Part shown: positions 25,329-35,600 of the stretch, one piece after another
How positions within the stretch are numbered: position 1 is the stretch's first letter
Layout: each line of letters starts with the position of its first letter
Origin: Tautonia sociabilis
GTDB lineage: Bacteria; Planctomycetota; Planctomycetia; Isosphaerales; Isosphaeraceae
DNA: 64,000 bases
Reading direction: 5' to 3'
Assembly: GCF_003977685.1 (NCBI RefSeq)
Contig: NZ_RYZH01000022.1
Location: 1 to 64,000, forward strand
Program-made: the position numbers and the translations under genes
Notes under the pieces: model-generated
What the model saw: the letters and a program-made list of their open reading frames with translations, nothing else
The model's database searches: none
What the model was told of the DNA's origin: nothing

Positions 25329-28300
25329 ATGAGACCGCCGACCTTTGCCCCGCTGACGCGATCGCTCGCGATGCTGGCCTGCTGCGCCGGGTTCGCTTCC
25401 CCGCCGGCCCTCGCCGACGACGCCGATCCGGCCGCGGCGGTCGACTACAGCCGGGACATTCGCCCGCTGCTTTCCGACGCGTGCTTCGCCTGCCACGGCC
25501 CCGATCAGAAATCGCTCAAGGCCGACCTTCGGCTCGATCAAAAAGCAAGCGCCTTCGCCGATCGCGGTGGTTACGCGGCGATCGTCCCCGGCGACCCCGA
25601 GGCGAGTGAGCTCCTCCACCGGATCGCCAGCGACGACGAACTCGACCAAATGCCTCCCCCCGAGTCGAACAAACGGCTCACCCCCGAGCAAGTCGAGCTG
25701 TTCCGAGCCTGGATCGCCCAGGGGGCACCGTGGGAGGAGCACTGGGCCTTCGTCACCCCCACCCGCCCCGATCCTCCCGCGGTGGAGGATGAGAGCTGGG
25801 TCCGTAATCCCATCGACCGATTCATCCTCCACCGGCTTGATCGGGAAGGCCTTCGCCCCTCCCCCGAGGCCGAGCCCGAGGCGCTCGTGCGGCGCGTGTT
25901 CCTTGACCTGATCGGCCTGCCCCCGACCCCCGAGGACGTTGACGCCTACCTCGCCGACGATCGCCCCGACCGCTTCGAGCAACTCGTCGATCGCCTGCTC
26001 GAGGACCCTCGATTCGGCGAGCATATGGCTCGATTCTGGCTCGACGCCGCCCGATACGGCGACACGCACGGCTTGCACCTGGACAATTACCGCGAGATGT
26101 GGCCCTACCGCGACTGGGTCATCAACGCCTTCAACCGCAACCTCCCCTACGACCAGTTCATCATCGAGCAACTGGCCGGTGATCTGCTGCCCGACCCGTC
26201 GCTCGACCAGATCATCGCCACCGGCTTCAACCGCGCCCACGTCACCACGAGCGAAGGCGGGTCGATCGAAGAGGAGGTCTACGTCCGCAACGTCGTCGAG
26301 CGCGTCGACGCGACCGGATCCGTCTTCCTCGGCCTGACGATCGGTTGCGCCCGCTGTCACGACCACAAATTCGACCCGATCACCCAGCAGGATTACTACT
26401 CCCTCTTCGCGTTCTTCAACTCGATCGACGGCAACCCGCTGGACGGCAACGCCAAGGCCCACCCGCCGGTCGTCCAGGTCCCCTCCGAAGCGCAGGAGGC
26501 CGAACGAGAACGATTGAAGGCCGAGCTCGCCTCGGTCACGGAGCGGATCGCGGCCGCCGTGGCCGCCGTCGACTACGACCCGAGCCGGGACGACGATCAG
26601 GGGGAATACGTCCGCCGAGAGGATTTCGTCTGGGTCGACGACGCCCTCCCGCCCGGCGCCAAGCCCTCGGGAGAAGGCGACTGGTCGTTCGTCTCCGGGC
26701 CGCAGCACCCGGTCTTCCGGGGGGAGTTGGCCCACGTCCGATCGGCCGATGGCCTGTCGCAGCACGACTTCACCGAGGCGTCGCAGGGCTTGCTGGTCGG
26801 CGAGGGGGACACCCTGTTCGCCCACGTCTTCCTCGACCCGCTCAATCCCCCCAAGGAGCTGATGCTCCAGTGGAACACCGGCGATTGGAAACACCGGGCG
26901 TACTGGGGTGAGAACCTGATCGAATTCGGCGAGGACGGCACCGGCGAGCGTCTCTTCCGAGGGCCGCTGCCGACGACCGGTGAGTGGGTCCGTCTGGAGG
27001 TCCCCGCGGCCGAACTGGGCATCGCCCCGGGAACGTCGATCACTGGCATGGCCTTCACCCAGCACGGGGGCACCGTTCGCTGGGATGCCGCCGGCATCCG
27101 CACCTGGACTCCGCAACCAGGCAAGACCTACACGACGCTCGCCTCGTGGATCCGAGACCAGAAGATCCTTGGCGACACGTCCCCCGCCCCCGAGGAGATC
27201 CGCAAGCTCGTCGCGGTCGAGCCCGGCAATCGGACCGAGCAGCAGAAGGCCCGGCTCCGCGACTACTTCGTCGAACACGCCTACGCCCCGGCTCGGGCGG
27301 TGCTGGAGCCCCTGCTCGCCGAACGGGCCGCGGTCGAGAAGGCTCGCAAGGAGCTGGAGGATTCGATCCCGACCACCCTCGTCTGGAAGGAGATGGCTGA
27401 GCCGAAGCCGGCCTACATCCTCAATCGGGGAGAGTACGATCAGCGCGGCGAGCAAGTCGGTCGGGCCGTCCCCGCCTTCCTGCCCCCGATGCCCGACGGC
27501 GCGCCGAAGGACCGACTCGGCCTGGCCCGATGGCTCGTCGACCCATCCCACCCGCTGACCGCCCGGGTCGCGGCCAACCGCTTCTGGCAGCAGGTCTTCG
27601 GCGTCGGCCTCGTGAAGACCTCCGAGGACTTCGGCGCCCAGGGCGAACCTCCCAGCCACCCGAAGCTGCTCGACTGGCTCGCCGTCCAGTTCCAGGAGGA
27701 CGGCTGGGACGTGAAGCAGTTCATGCGGAGGCTCGTCACGTCGAGCACCTACCGGCAGACCTCCCGGATCACTCCGGAACTGCTGGCGAAGGATCCGAAG
27801 AACCGGCTCTACGCCCGGGGGCCTCGGTTCCGCCTCGATGCGGAGACGATTCGCGACCAGGCGCTCTACGTCTCCGGCCTACTGTTCGAGGAGGTCGGCG
27901 GCCCGAGCGTCAAGCCGCCCCAGCCGGCCGGTCTCTGGGAAGCGGTCGGCTACACCAGCTCGAACACCGCCAAGTTTGTCGCCGACACCGGCCGGGAGAA
28001 GGTCCACCGCCGCAGCCTCTACACCTTCTGGAAGCGGACCGCTCCGCCTCCCCAGATGACGACCTTCGACGCCCCCTCACGCGAGGCGTGCATCATGCGG
28101 CGAGAGCGGACCAACACCCCGTTGCAGGCGCTGCTGCTGCTGAACGATCCGCAGTACGTCGAGGCCGCCCGCGCCCTGGCCGAGCGAACGATGGGAGAGG
28201 CCGGCTCGACCACCGAGGAGCGAATCGTTCGCATGTTCCGCCTGGCCACCGCCCGCCGTCCCGAGGCCGATGAACTGGCCCAGCTCACCGCCACGTACGA

Positions 28301-28463
28301 GGATCTGATCGCCTCCTATCGGTCGGACGTCGAGTCGGCCCGGCAGCTCATCACCATCGGCGAGACGACCCCGAATCCGGACCTCGATCCGGCCGAACTG
28401 GCCGCCTGGACAGTGATCGCCAATACCTTGCTGAACCTGGACGAGGTCATCGTGAAGGGCTGA
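25329..28463 (+). CDS. Exported planctomycete cytochrome-type protein (PSCyt1-DUF1549-DUF1553)
   Basis: This 1044-residue protein has a signal peptide ([18 protein letters not shown]), a c-type heme site CFACH at 52-56 in the PSCyt1 domain, DUF1549, a linker of several hundred residues including a jelly-roll-like insert, and C-terminal DUF1553 ([28 protein letters not shown]). A second CxxCH ([12 protein letters not shown]) lies near residue 340 inside DUF1549. These proteins occur in large numbers in planctomycetes, usually beside DUF1501 partners, and are thought to act in the periplasm or outer compartment in carbohydrate handling or electron transfer, without firm biochemistry. The DUF1501 gene follows after 49 bases. 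Confidence 0.92.
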   Translation: MRPPTFAPLTRSLAMLACCAGFASPPALADDADPAAAVDYSRDIRPLLSDACFACHGPDQKSLKADLRLDQKASAFADRGGYAAIVPGDPEASELLHRIASDDELDQMPPPESNKRLTPEQVELFRAWIAQGAPWEEHWAFVTPTRPDPPAVEDESWVRNPIDRFILHRLDREGLRPSPEAEPEALVRRVFLDLIGLPPTPEDVDAYLADDRPDRFEQLVDRLLEDPRFGEHMARFWLDAARYGDTHGLHLDNYREMWPYRDWVINAFNRNLPYDQFIIEQLAGDLLPDPSLDQIIATGFNRAHVTTSEGGSIEEEVYVRNVVERVDATGSVFLGLTIGCARCHDHKFDPITQQDYYSLFAFFNSIDGNPLDGNAKAHPPVVQVPSEAQEAERERLKAELASVTERIAAAVAAVDYDPSRDDDQGEYVRREDFVWVDDALPPGAKPSGEGDWSFVSGPQHPVFRGELAHVRSADGLSQHDFTEASQGLLVGEGDTLFAHVFLDPLNPPKELMLQWNTGDWKHRAYWGENLIEFGEDGTGERLFRGPLPTTGEWVRLEVPAAELGIAPGTSITGMAFTQHGGTVRWDAAGIRTWTPQPGKTYTTLASWIRDQKILGDTSPAPEEIRKLVAVEPGNRTEQQKARLRDYFVEHAYAPARAVLEPLLAERAAVEKARKELEDSIPTTLVWKEMAEPKPAYILNRGEYDQRGEQVGRAVPAFLPPMPDGAPKDRLGLARWLVDPSHPLTARVAANRFWQQVFGVGLVKTSEDFGAQGEPPSHPKLLDWLAVQFQEDGWDVKQFMRRLVTSSTYRQTSRITPELLAKDPKNRLYARGPRFRLDAETIRDQALYVSGLLFEEVGGPSVKPPQPAGLWEAVGYTSSNTAKFVADTGREKVHRRSLYTFWKRTAPPPQMTTFDAPSREACIMRRERTNTPLQALLLLNDPQYVEAARALAERTMGEAGSTTEERIVRMFRLATARRPEADELAQLTATYEDLIASYRSDVESARQLITIGETTPNPDLDPAELAAWTVIANTLLNLDEVIVKG

Positions 28464-28512
28464 TCCCCTCAGATCGGAAGAATCCCGACCTCAGAATCGG
28501 AGGAACGCGACC

Positions 28513-29994
28513 ATGGACCCGATCCTTGAGCGGATCCAGACGCTCACCCGCCGCCACTTTTTCGGCCGCGGCGCCCTCGGCCTGGGGACGGCTGCGTTGG
28601 CCTCGATGCTGCCCGACCGCGCCGCGAGGGGAGCGAACGGCGCGGCCGATCAGAACCGCCCCGCACCCTCCGGCGGCCTGCCCGGCCTGCCGCACTTCGC
28701 CCCCAGGGCGAAGCGGGCGATCTACCTGTTCATGTCCGGCGCCCCCTCGCAGATCGACCTCTTCGACTACAAGCCCGCCATGGGCGAGTGGTTCGACAAG
28801 GACCTGCCCGAGTCGATCCGCATGGGGCAGCGTCTGACGACGATGACCAGCGGCCAGGCCCGCTTCCCCATCGCCCCGTCGAAGTTCAAGTTCGCGCAGC
28901 ACGGGCAGTCGGGGGCCTGGGTCAGCGAACTCCTGCCGTATACGGCGAAGATGGTCGACGACCTCGCCATCGTCCGCTCGCTGAATACCGAGGCGATCAA
29001 CCACGACCCGGCGATCACCTATATCTGCACGGGTCACCAGCTCCCCGGCCGAGCCAGCCTCGGTGCCTGGCTCAGCTACGGCCTGGGGACGATGAACGCC
29101 AATCTGCCCGACTTCGTCGTGATGACCCCGAGCTGGTCCGGCCGCAGGGACGCCCAGGCGCTGTACAATCGCCTCTGGGGTTCCGGCTTCCTGCCGAGCA
29201 AGCACCAAGGGGTCCGCCTGCGCACCGATGGCGATCCGGTCCTCTTCCTCTCGGACCCTCCCGGCGTCAGCCAGGCCAACCGTCGACGGATGCTCGACAC
29301 GCTCGGCGCCCTCAACCAGAAGCACTTCGACGAGTTCGCCGACCCCGAGACCCAGTCCCGGATCGCCCAGTACGAGATGGCGTTCCGGATGCAGACTTCG
29401 GTCCCCGACCTGATGGATCTGTCAGACGAGCCGAAGCACATCCTCGACATGTACGGGCCTGAAGTCACCAAGCCCGGCACCTTCGCTTACTGCTCGTTGA
29501 TGGCCCGCCGTCTGGCCGAGCGCGACGTCCGCTTCGTCCAGCTCTTCCACCGAGGCTGGGACCAGCACGGCAACATCGCCGGAGACCTCCCGAACCAGTG
29601 CAGGGACATCGACCAGCCGTGCTGGGCCCTCGTCCAGGACCTCAAGCAACGCGGGCTGCTCGACGACACCCTGGTCGTCTGGGGAGGGGAGTTCGGCCGA
29701 ACCATCTACTGCCAGGGCGGGCTCACCAGGGAGAATTACGGTCGGGACCACCACCCCCGCTGTTTCACCATCTGGATGGCCGGCGGCGGGATCAAGCCGG
29801 GCATCGTCCACGGCGAGACGGACGAGTTCAGCTACAATGTCACCAAGGATCCGGTGCACATCCACGACCTGAACGCCACGATCCTTCACTGCCTGGGGAT
29901 CGATCACCGCCGCTTGACCTACAAGTTCCAGGGGCTCGACGTGCGGCTCACCGGCGTCGAGGACAACGATCCCGTCGCCGCCTTGCTCGCCTGA
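28513..29994 (+). CDS. Tat-exported DUF1501 protein
   Basis: This 493-residue protein starts with a twin-arginine-like signal ([19 protein letters not shown]), so it is probably folded with a cofactor or metal before export. The body is alkaline-phosphatase/sulfatase-like DUF1501: [79 protein letters not shown] and [19 protein letters not shown]. The Asp, His and Glu residues in these motifs resemble a two-metal site, but no activity is proven. It pairs with the DUF1549/DUF1553 gene upstream and is followed by a strong hairpin, ending the operon. Confidence 0.92.
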   Translation: MDPILERIQTLTRRHFFGRGALGLGTAALASMLPDRAARGANGAADQNRPAPSGGLPGLPHFAPRAKRAIYLFMSGAPSQIDLFDYKPAMGEWFDKDLPESIRMGQRLTTMTSGQARFPIAPSKFKFAQHGQSGAWVSELLPYTAKMVDDLAIVRSLNTEAINHDPAITYICTGHQLPGRASLGAWLSYGLGTMNANLPDFVVMTPSWSGRRDAQALYNRLWGSGFLPSKHQGVRLRTDGDPVLFLSDPPGVSQANRRRMLDTLGALNQKHFDEFADPETQSRIAQYEMAFRMQTSVPDLMDLSDEPKHILDMYGPEVTKPGTFAYCSLMARRLAERDVRFVQLFHRGWDQHGNIAGDLPNQCRDIDQPCWALVQDLKQRGLLDDTLVVWGGEFGRTIYCQGGLTRENYGRDHHPRCFTIWMAGGGIKPGIVHGETDEFSYNVTKDPVHIHDLNATILHCLGIDHRRLTYKFQGLDVRLTGVEDNDPVAALLA

Positions 29995-30012
29995 CGGCCA
30001 TCGGTCATCCTG

Positions 30013-30056
30013 GACGGGCCCGCTTCCAGCCTCCTCCGGCCGGGAGCGGGCCCGTC
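30013..30056 (+). terminator. Rho-independent-type terminator after DUF1501 gene
   Basis: GACGGGCCCGCT (30013-30024) pairs perfectly with AGCGGGCCCGTC (30045-30056) around a 20-base loop, 18 bases after the DUF1501 stop, and is followed by TCGTTTGTC. The 12-bp GC stem is the strongest hairpin noticed in the window. Confidence 0.7.
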
Positions 30057-30098
30057 TCGTTTGTCCCAGGCCGATTCCCGCCGCCGAGGAGTCCTCGG

Positions 30099-31370
30099 AT
30101 GAACCACCGCGCCTCACTCGCGTCGCTCGCCGTGCTCGCGGCGGCCGTGCTCTCCGCGTCCCCCCGGGCGGAAGCCCAGCCGGCCGGGGCGAATTACGAC
30201 GAGTCGAAGGTCCCCGACTACACCCTGCCCGACCCCCTCGTCGCCGAGGACGGCACCCGCGTGATGTCCCCCGAGCAGTGGCGGGACGTCCGGCGTCCCG
30301 AGATCCTCCGCCTCTTCTCGGAGCTCATGTACGGCAAGACCCCCGGCGGCCGCCCCGAGCGGATGCGCTGGGAGGTGGTCGACTCCAGCGACGACGCGCT
30401 GGACGGCCTGGCAACGCGGAAGCAGATCCGCATATTTTTCGACGGTCGCGACGACGGCCCCCGCATGGACCTGCTCCTGTACACGCCCGCCGCCGCGGAG
30501 GGCCCGGTGCCGACTTTCCTCGGCCTGAACTTCCGGGGGAATCACACCGTTTTCCCCGACCCGGCCATCCTCCTCCCCGACGGGGCGGACGAGGCGGATC
30601 GCGGCGAACGAAGGGGCCGCTGGCCGATCGACGTCATCCTCCGGAACGGCTTCGGCGTCGCGACCGCCTGGTACTTCGACATCGATCCCGATGTCAAGGA
30701 CCAGTGGTCCGACGGCGTCCACCCGATTTTCTACGCCGAGGGACAGGACCGTCCCCTCCCTGACGAATGGGGGGCGATCGGCGCCTGGGCCTGGGGCCTG
30801 AGCCGGGCGATGGACTACCTGGAAGCCGATGAGGACGTGGACGGCAGCCGCGTGATCGTCCTCGGACACTCCAGACTCGGGAAGACGTCCCTGTGGGCCG
30901 GCGCCCAGGATGAACGATTCGCGCTGGTCATCTCGAACGACTCCGGCTGCGGTGGCGCCGCCCTGAGCCGCCGACGGTTCGGAGAGACGGTCGAGCGAAT
31001 CAATACCACTTTCCCTCATTGGTTCAGCGATTCATTCAACCAATTCAACGCCAACGAGGATTCGCTCCCGTTCGACCAGCACATGCTCATCGCCCTGATC
31101 GCCCCCCGGCCGGTGCTCGTCTGCTCGGCCGAAGAGGACCTCTGGGCCGACCCCCGCGGCGAATTCCTTTCCGCGAAGCACGCCGGGCCGGTCTATCGCC
31201 TGCTCGGCGCCGACGATCTCGGGGTCGACGAAATGCCGCCGGTGAACACGCTCGTCGGCGGGACGATTGGATATCACATCCGACCGGGAGCGCACGACGT
31301 GACGCTGCGCGACTGGGACGTTTTCATGGAGTTCGCCACCCTTCGGCTGGGACGAGCGGCCCGGCGGTAA
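30099..31370 (+). CDS. Exported CE15 glucuronoyl esterase
   Basis: This 423-residue protein has a signal peptide (LASLAVLAAAVLSASPRAEA) and an alpha/beta-hydrolase domain with the CE15 nucleophile motif GHSRLGKTSLWAG (S258). A second conserved stretch is SNDSGCGGAALSRR, and a late His-containing segment GTIGYHIRPGAHDVTL supplies the triad histidine. CE15 enzymes cut ester bonds between glucuronic acid side chains of xylan and lignin alcohols. Together with the upstream DUF1549/DUF1501 pair this suggests growth on plant or algal polysaccharides, but it has its own start after the terminator. The ATG at 30099 follows a GAGGAGTCC-like site and begins the signal peptide. Confidence 0.88.
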   Translation: MNHRASLASLAVLAAAVLSASPRAEAQPAGANYDESKVPDYTLPDPLVAEDGTRVMSPEQWRDVRRPEILRLFSELMYGKTPGGRPERMRWEVVDSSDDALDGLATRKQIRIFFDGRDDGPRMDLLLYTPAAAEGPVPTFLGLNFRGNHTVFPDPAILLPDGADEADRGERRGRWPIDVILRNGFGVATAWYFDIDPDVKDQWSDGVHPIFYAEGQDRPLPDEWGAIGAWAWGLSRAMDYLEADEDVDGSRVIVLGHSRLGKTSLWAGAQDERFALVISNDSGCGGAALSRRRFGETVERINTTFPHWFSDSFNQFNANEDSLPFDQHMLIALIAPRPVLVCSAEEDLWADPRGEFLSAKHAGPVYRLLGADDLGVDEMPPVNTLVGGTIGYHIRPGAHDVTLRDWDVFMEFATLRLGRAARR

Positions 31371-31564
31371 GGCCAACGCTCCAGACCCATCTTCAGATGG
31401 AGGACGGTCACAGTTGACCGCCGATCCGGGAGGCCTCGGCGGATCGCGATCGCGACAGGGCTCCCGCTCGCCGCTCCTTCCTCCCGAAAGCGGGGTGAGG
31501 CAGGCAGGTCGAGGGGGCGGTGCGCGGTGGCGTTGGATTGGGTCCCTGCCGTTTGAGCGTCATG

Positions 31565-32044
31565 TTAGCGGCGCTCCGCGACGATGAGCACGCCATCCGT
31601 CACCGAGTAGCCTGACCCCCATCCGGTGCCAAAGCCGCCGATGACCGATCCCACGCCGCCGACCCCGATCTGAGTCGCCGGCCCCTGGCGCTCCTGAGTC
31701 CGGGCCTCTCCCCGAAGGATCGGAGTCACGGAGACGATCGCGTATCCGTCACCGGACAGCGCCGTCGCCGCGGCCTCGACCCGCTTCGCAAGCGTCGGGC
31801 CGTCGACGACGACGACCCATTCCGTCCCCTGGATCTGGGGCAGGTCGGCTGTGACGGCCGGGCCCCGATCCGGCTTCCGGTCGGTTTCCGCGGGGACATA
31901 GACCACTCGCACCGCACCGGCCTGGCGGGCGGTCAGGTCCGGCTCCGATCGGACCATGGCCATCAGGGCAGTCCCGCAGGCGATCACGCCGAGCACGACG
32001 CCCGGGGAGACAAACTGCCGAAGTGCGGGAATTGGGTTCGACAT
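31565..32044 (-). CDS. Hypothetical membrane-anchored protein
   Basis: This 159-residue protein has one hydrophobic N-terminal segment (VSPGVVLGVIACGTALMAMV, residues 12-31) that could be an uncleaved anchor. A soluble domain follows, with VVYVPAETDRKPD, WVVVVDGPTLAKRVEAAATA and a Gly-rich C-terminal stretch (IGVGGVGSVIGGFGTGWGSG). No family was recognised. The Gly-rich end might be flexible or surface-exposed. It is divergent from the FtsK-like gene across 620 bases. Confidence 0.6.
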   Translation of the reverse strand: MSNPIPALRQFVSPGVVLGVIACGTALMAMVRSEPDLTARQAGAVRVVYVPAETDRKPDRGPAVTADLPQIQGTEWVVVVDGPTLAKRVEAAATALSGDGYAIVSVTPILRGEARTQERQGPATQIGVGGVGSVIGGFGTGWGSGYSVTDGVLIVAERR

Positions 32045-32664
32045 CGGGATCGCTCCGCGAGGAATGGCGGTGCCGGCTCGCGTCGGTCCCGGGTCCAGGC
32101 CGGTCGAACATCGCCGACGCGACGTTCCAGTTTACGACGAGATCCCGGGGCTCGCACGCCAAGGCAAGTCCGGCCCCTCATCTCGGGAGACGGCTCCCGG
32201 GGATGACCCCTTCGCGTCCTCCCCCGGTAGAATCCGCTGAAGGCCAGCAGATCCGCCCTCTGGACCGGCACTCCCCTCCCGAGCCTCCGGCACGTGCCCC
32301 GATGCCGAGTTCGTGAATGACTGGTGCGACCAGGTGGTGGACGGGAGAGGAGTCGTGATGGTCTTCCGGACCGACAGCGGTTGCGGCGGTCCGTCCGGGG
32401 CAACCCAGGCGATCGGACCGATCGGGTCCCACCGTCCTCGATCTCAGCGATCGAGGCGACCCCGATCGACCGGAGAGTGGTGCCCCGAGCCGTTGATCGG
32501 GACCATCACGGGGCGGTCCCCCTTGTCACTGGCCTTCTCGGCTGGAAAGATCGGGACGGCTCGTCTCCGTCCCGGGGTCGAATCTCGGGGAGATCGGACG
32601 AGGGGAACGGGACGATCCCGCCCGGCGTCCAAGTCGAGCCGAGCGGAGCGGAGGGGACGCCTCG
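32045..32664. other. 620-base intergenic region upstream of the FtsK-like gene
   Basis: This is the longest stretch between genes in this part of the window. Open frames cross it on both strands, but none has protein-like composition or a binding site. No tRNA or recognisable structured RNA was seen. It probably contains promoters for both divergent neighbours and could hide a small RNA. A GGAGGGGACG-like site lies just before the ATG at 32665. Confidence 0.45.
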
Positions 32665-35600
32665 ATGTCAGAGCAGCAGGAGCACACCCGGGGACCGGTC
32701 GACCGCCAGGTCGAGGCCCTGAAGATGCTGGCCCGTCTGGTGGCGGAGCGTACTGAGGCCGAGGCCCGGATCGAGCTCGATCGCTCCCAACGCGTCGAGG
32801 CCGCCGACCGCGCCTACCAGCAGGAGACGAAGGCCAACGAGGCAACCTACAAGGCCGATCGCAGTTCCCTCGAACGACGGGCCCGGGAGGAGCCCGAGGC
32901 CGCTCGGACCGCCTTCGAGGCCGCCCGGCAACGAGCCGAGGCCGCCCTCCGAGTCGCCCGGGCCGACGCCGAGCGTCGGCTCCGGGACGACGTGGAGGAG
33001 ATCAAGAAGGCTCAGGCCGATCAGCGCTGGGAGATCGGAACCATCTGCGAGGCTGGGCTCAACGACTCCCGGAGCCGTCTGGAAAAGGCCCAGGCGACAC
33101 TCTCTCAGGTCGATTCCCGGCTCCGGGCGATCCGGCAGGAAATCGAGGAGTATCTCCGCACCCATCGGCTCGGCAAGGCCGACGACGTCCGAGGCGACCT
33201 CTCAAGTGGGTCCGGTTCCCCGGACCAGCCGCCCTCGGCTGAGTCGGCCTCTCGGGCGCTCGACGAGGCGGAGGAACGGTTGGACGACCTGCGCCGGCTC
33301 TCGCTCCCGAGGCTCTTCCGAGGGGCTCGCCCGGTGGCGATCGTGGTCCTGCCGGCCGCTCTGGGAGCGGTCGCCGGGGGAATACTCCGGGGGTGGACGG
33401 TCGCGGCGCCGGTCGGTGGCGTCGTCGGAGCGACTCTCGGCCTGATCGCCGCGATCTGGCTTCTCGCGACGGCCCGGGTGCAGGTGAGGCGGGCGCTCGA
33501 CCCGCTTCAGGAGGCGATCGCCTCGGCCGCCTCGCAGGCCGGACATGCGAGGCAGCACGAGGTGTCCTTCCAGCGACGCCGAGAGGAGGAACTTCTCCGC
33601 AAGCGCGACCGCGAGCAGGCCGCCGTCGACGATCGTGCCCGTGCCGCCCTCGCCGACGCCCGCGGTCGCCACGATGCCGCCGTCGCCGCCGCCGTTGAAG
33701 CCCATCTCACGGCGATCTCGGAGGCGGAACGCCGGAGGGATGAGATCCTGAGAAGCATCGCCGAGGAGGTCGAGCGGCGGACTCCGGAGATCCGGTCCCG
33801 GTTTGAGGCGGAGCGCGATCGGCTCTCGGCCGAGCATACCCGGGTGATCACCGACGCCGACTCTCGTGCCGCGGCCGATTTCGCCGAGCTGGCCAAGCGA
33901 TGGCGATCAGGCCTGACCTCGGTGGGGGAGGCGATCGCTCAGGTCGCCACCGAGATGGGGCATCGCTTCCCCTCGTTCGAGGCCGCGGCCCGGGACGGCA
34001 CCCCCATGCCGTCCGAGGTCCCCCCCGCCCTTCGGTTCGGCCGGCTCCGGATTGATCTGGACATGTTCCCCCGGGGACGGCCGGCTGATCCCGCTCTGAT
34101 GGAGGGATTGCCCGACCGTTTCGAGGCCCCGGCGATCGTCCGGTGCCCCGAAGGCTGCTCGATGCTGTTCAAGGCCGACGCCGAAGGGAGAGCCGCCGCG
34201 CTGTCGGCGATGCAGGCCGTCATGCTCCGGATCCTCACCGGCTTCCCGCCCGGGAAGGCGCGGTTCACGATGATCGACCCCGTCGGCCTCGGCCAGACGT
34301 TCGCCGCCTTCATGCATCTCGCCGACGTCGACGAGCAACTCGTCTCCAGCCGGGTCTGGACCGAGACGCAGCACATCGAGCAGCGCCTCCAGGATCTGAC
34401 CGAGCACATGGAGAATGTGATCCAGAAATACCTGCGCAACGAGTACCGGTCGATCACCGAGTATAACGCCAAGGCCGGCGAGGTCGCCGAGCCGTTTCGC
34501 TTCCTCATCGTCGCCGATTTCCCCGTCCGCTTCAACGAGGCCGCCGCCCGACGTCTGCTGAGCATCGCCCAGAGCGGGCCCCGGTGCGGGGTCCACGTGA
34601 TCGTCTCGGTCGACACCCGCCAGGAACTGCCGCAGGGGATCGACCTGAAGGACCTGGAGCGCCACTGCGCCGTCTTCCGATGGCGAGAGGGCCGATTCCG
34701 ATGGGACGACCCCGACCAGGGCGGCTTCCCGATGCAGCTCGACGAGCCGCCCCCGCCTGACCTGTTCTCCCAGGTCGTCCGAGCGATCGGCAGAAAGGCC
34801 GAGGGGGCCAGCCGGGTCGAGGTTCCCTTCGATTTTCTCGCCCCGAAGCCGGACGCCTACTGGAGGTCCGACAGTGCCAGCGGAGTCGCCATCCCCCTCG
34901 GCCGGGCCGGCGCGACCAAGGTCCAGCAGCTTCGCCTCGGTGCCGGTACGGCGCAGCATGTGCTGATCGCCGGCAAGACGGGGTCGGGCAAGTCGACGTT
35001 GCTGCACGCGTTGATTACCAGCGCCGCCCTCTCCTATGCCCCCGACCAGCTCGAGCTCTACCTGATCGACTTCAAGAAGGGGGTCGAGTTCAAGGCGTAT
35101 GCGACCCACCGCCTCCCGCACGCCCGGGTGATCGCCGTCGAGAGCGAGCGCGAGTTCGGCCTCTCGGTGCTCCAGCGGCTCGACGAGGAGCTGAAGGTCC
35201 GGGGCGACCTGTTCCGGGAGGTCGGCGCCCAGGATCTCGCCTCCTTCCGATCCTCCCGCCCCGACCGGCCGATGCCTCGGATCCTGCTCATCGTCGATGA
35301 GTTCCAGGAGTTCTTCGTCGAGGATGACAAGCTCGCGCAGGAGGCCGCTTTGCTGCTCGATCGCCTTGTCCGCCAGGGAAGGGCCTTCGGCATCCACGTC
35401 CACCTCGGCTCGCAGACGCTCGCCGGCGCCTACACGCTGGCCCGGGCGACGATTGGCCAGATGGCCGTCCGGATTGCCTTGCAGTGCAGCGAGGCCGACG
35501 CCAGCCTGATCCTCTCCGACGACAACACCGCCGCCCGCCTCCTCTCCCGCCCCGGCGAGGCGATCTACAACGACGCCAACGGCCGCCTCGAGGGGAACAG

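Noticed and set aside
25119..27659. Long minus-strand frame opposite the DUF1549/1553 gene
   Set aside because: Antisense shadow. The plus strand has a signal peptide, heme motifs and family segments.
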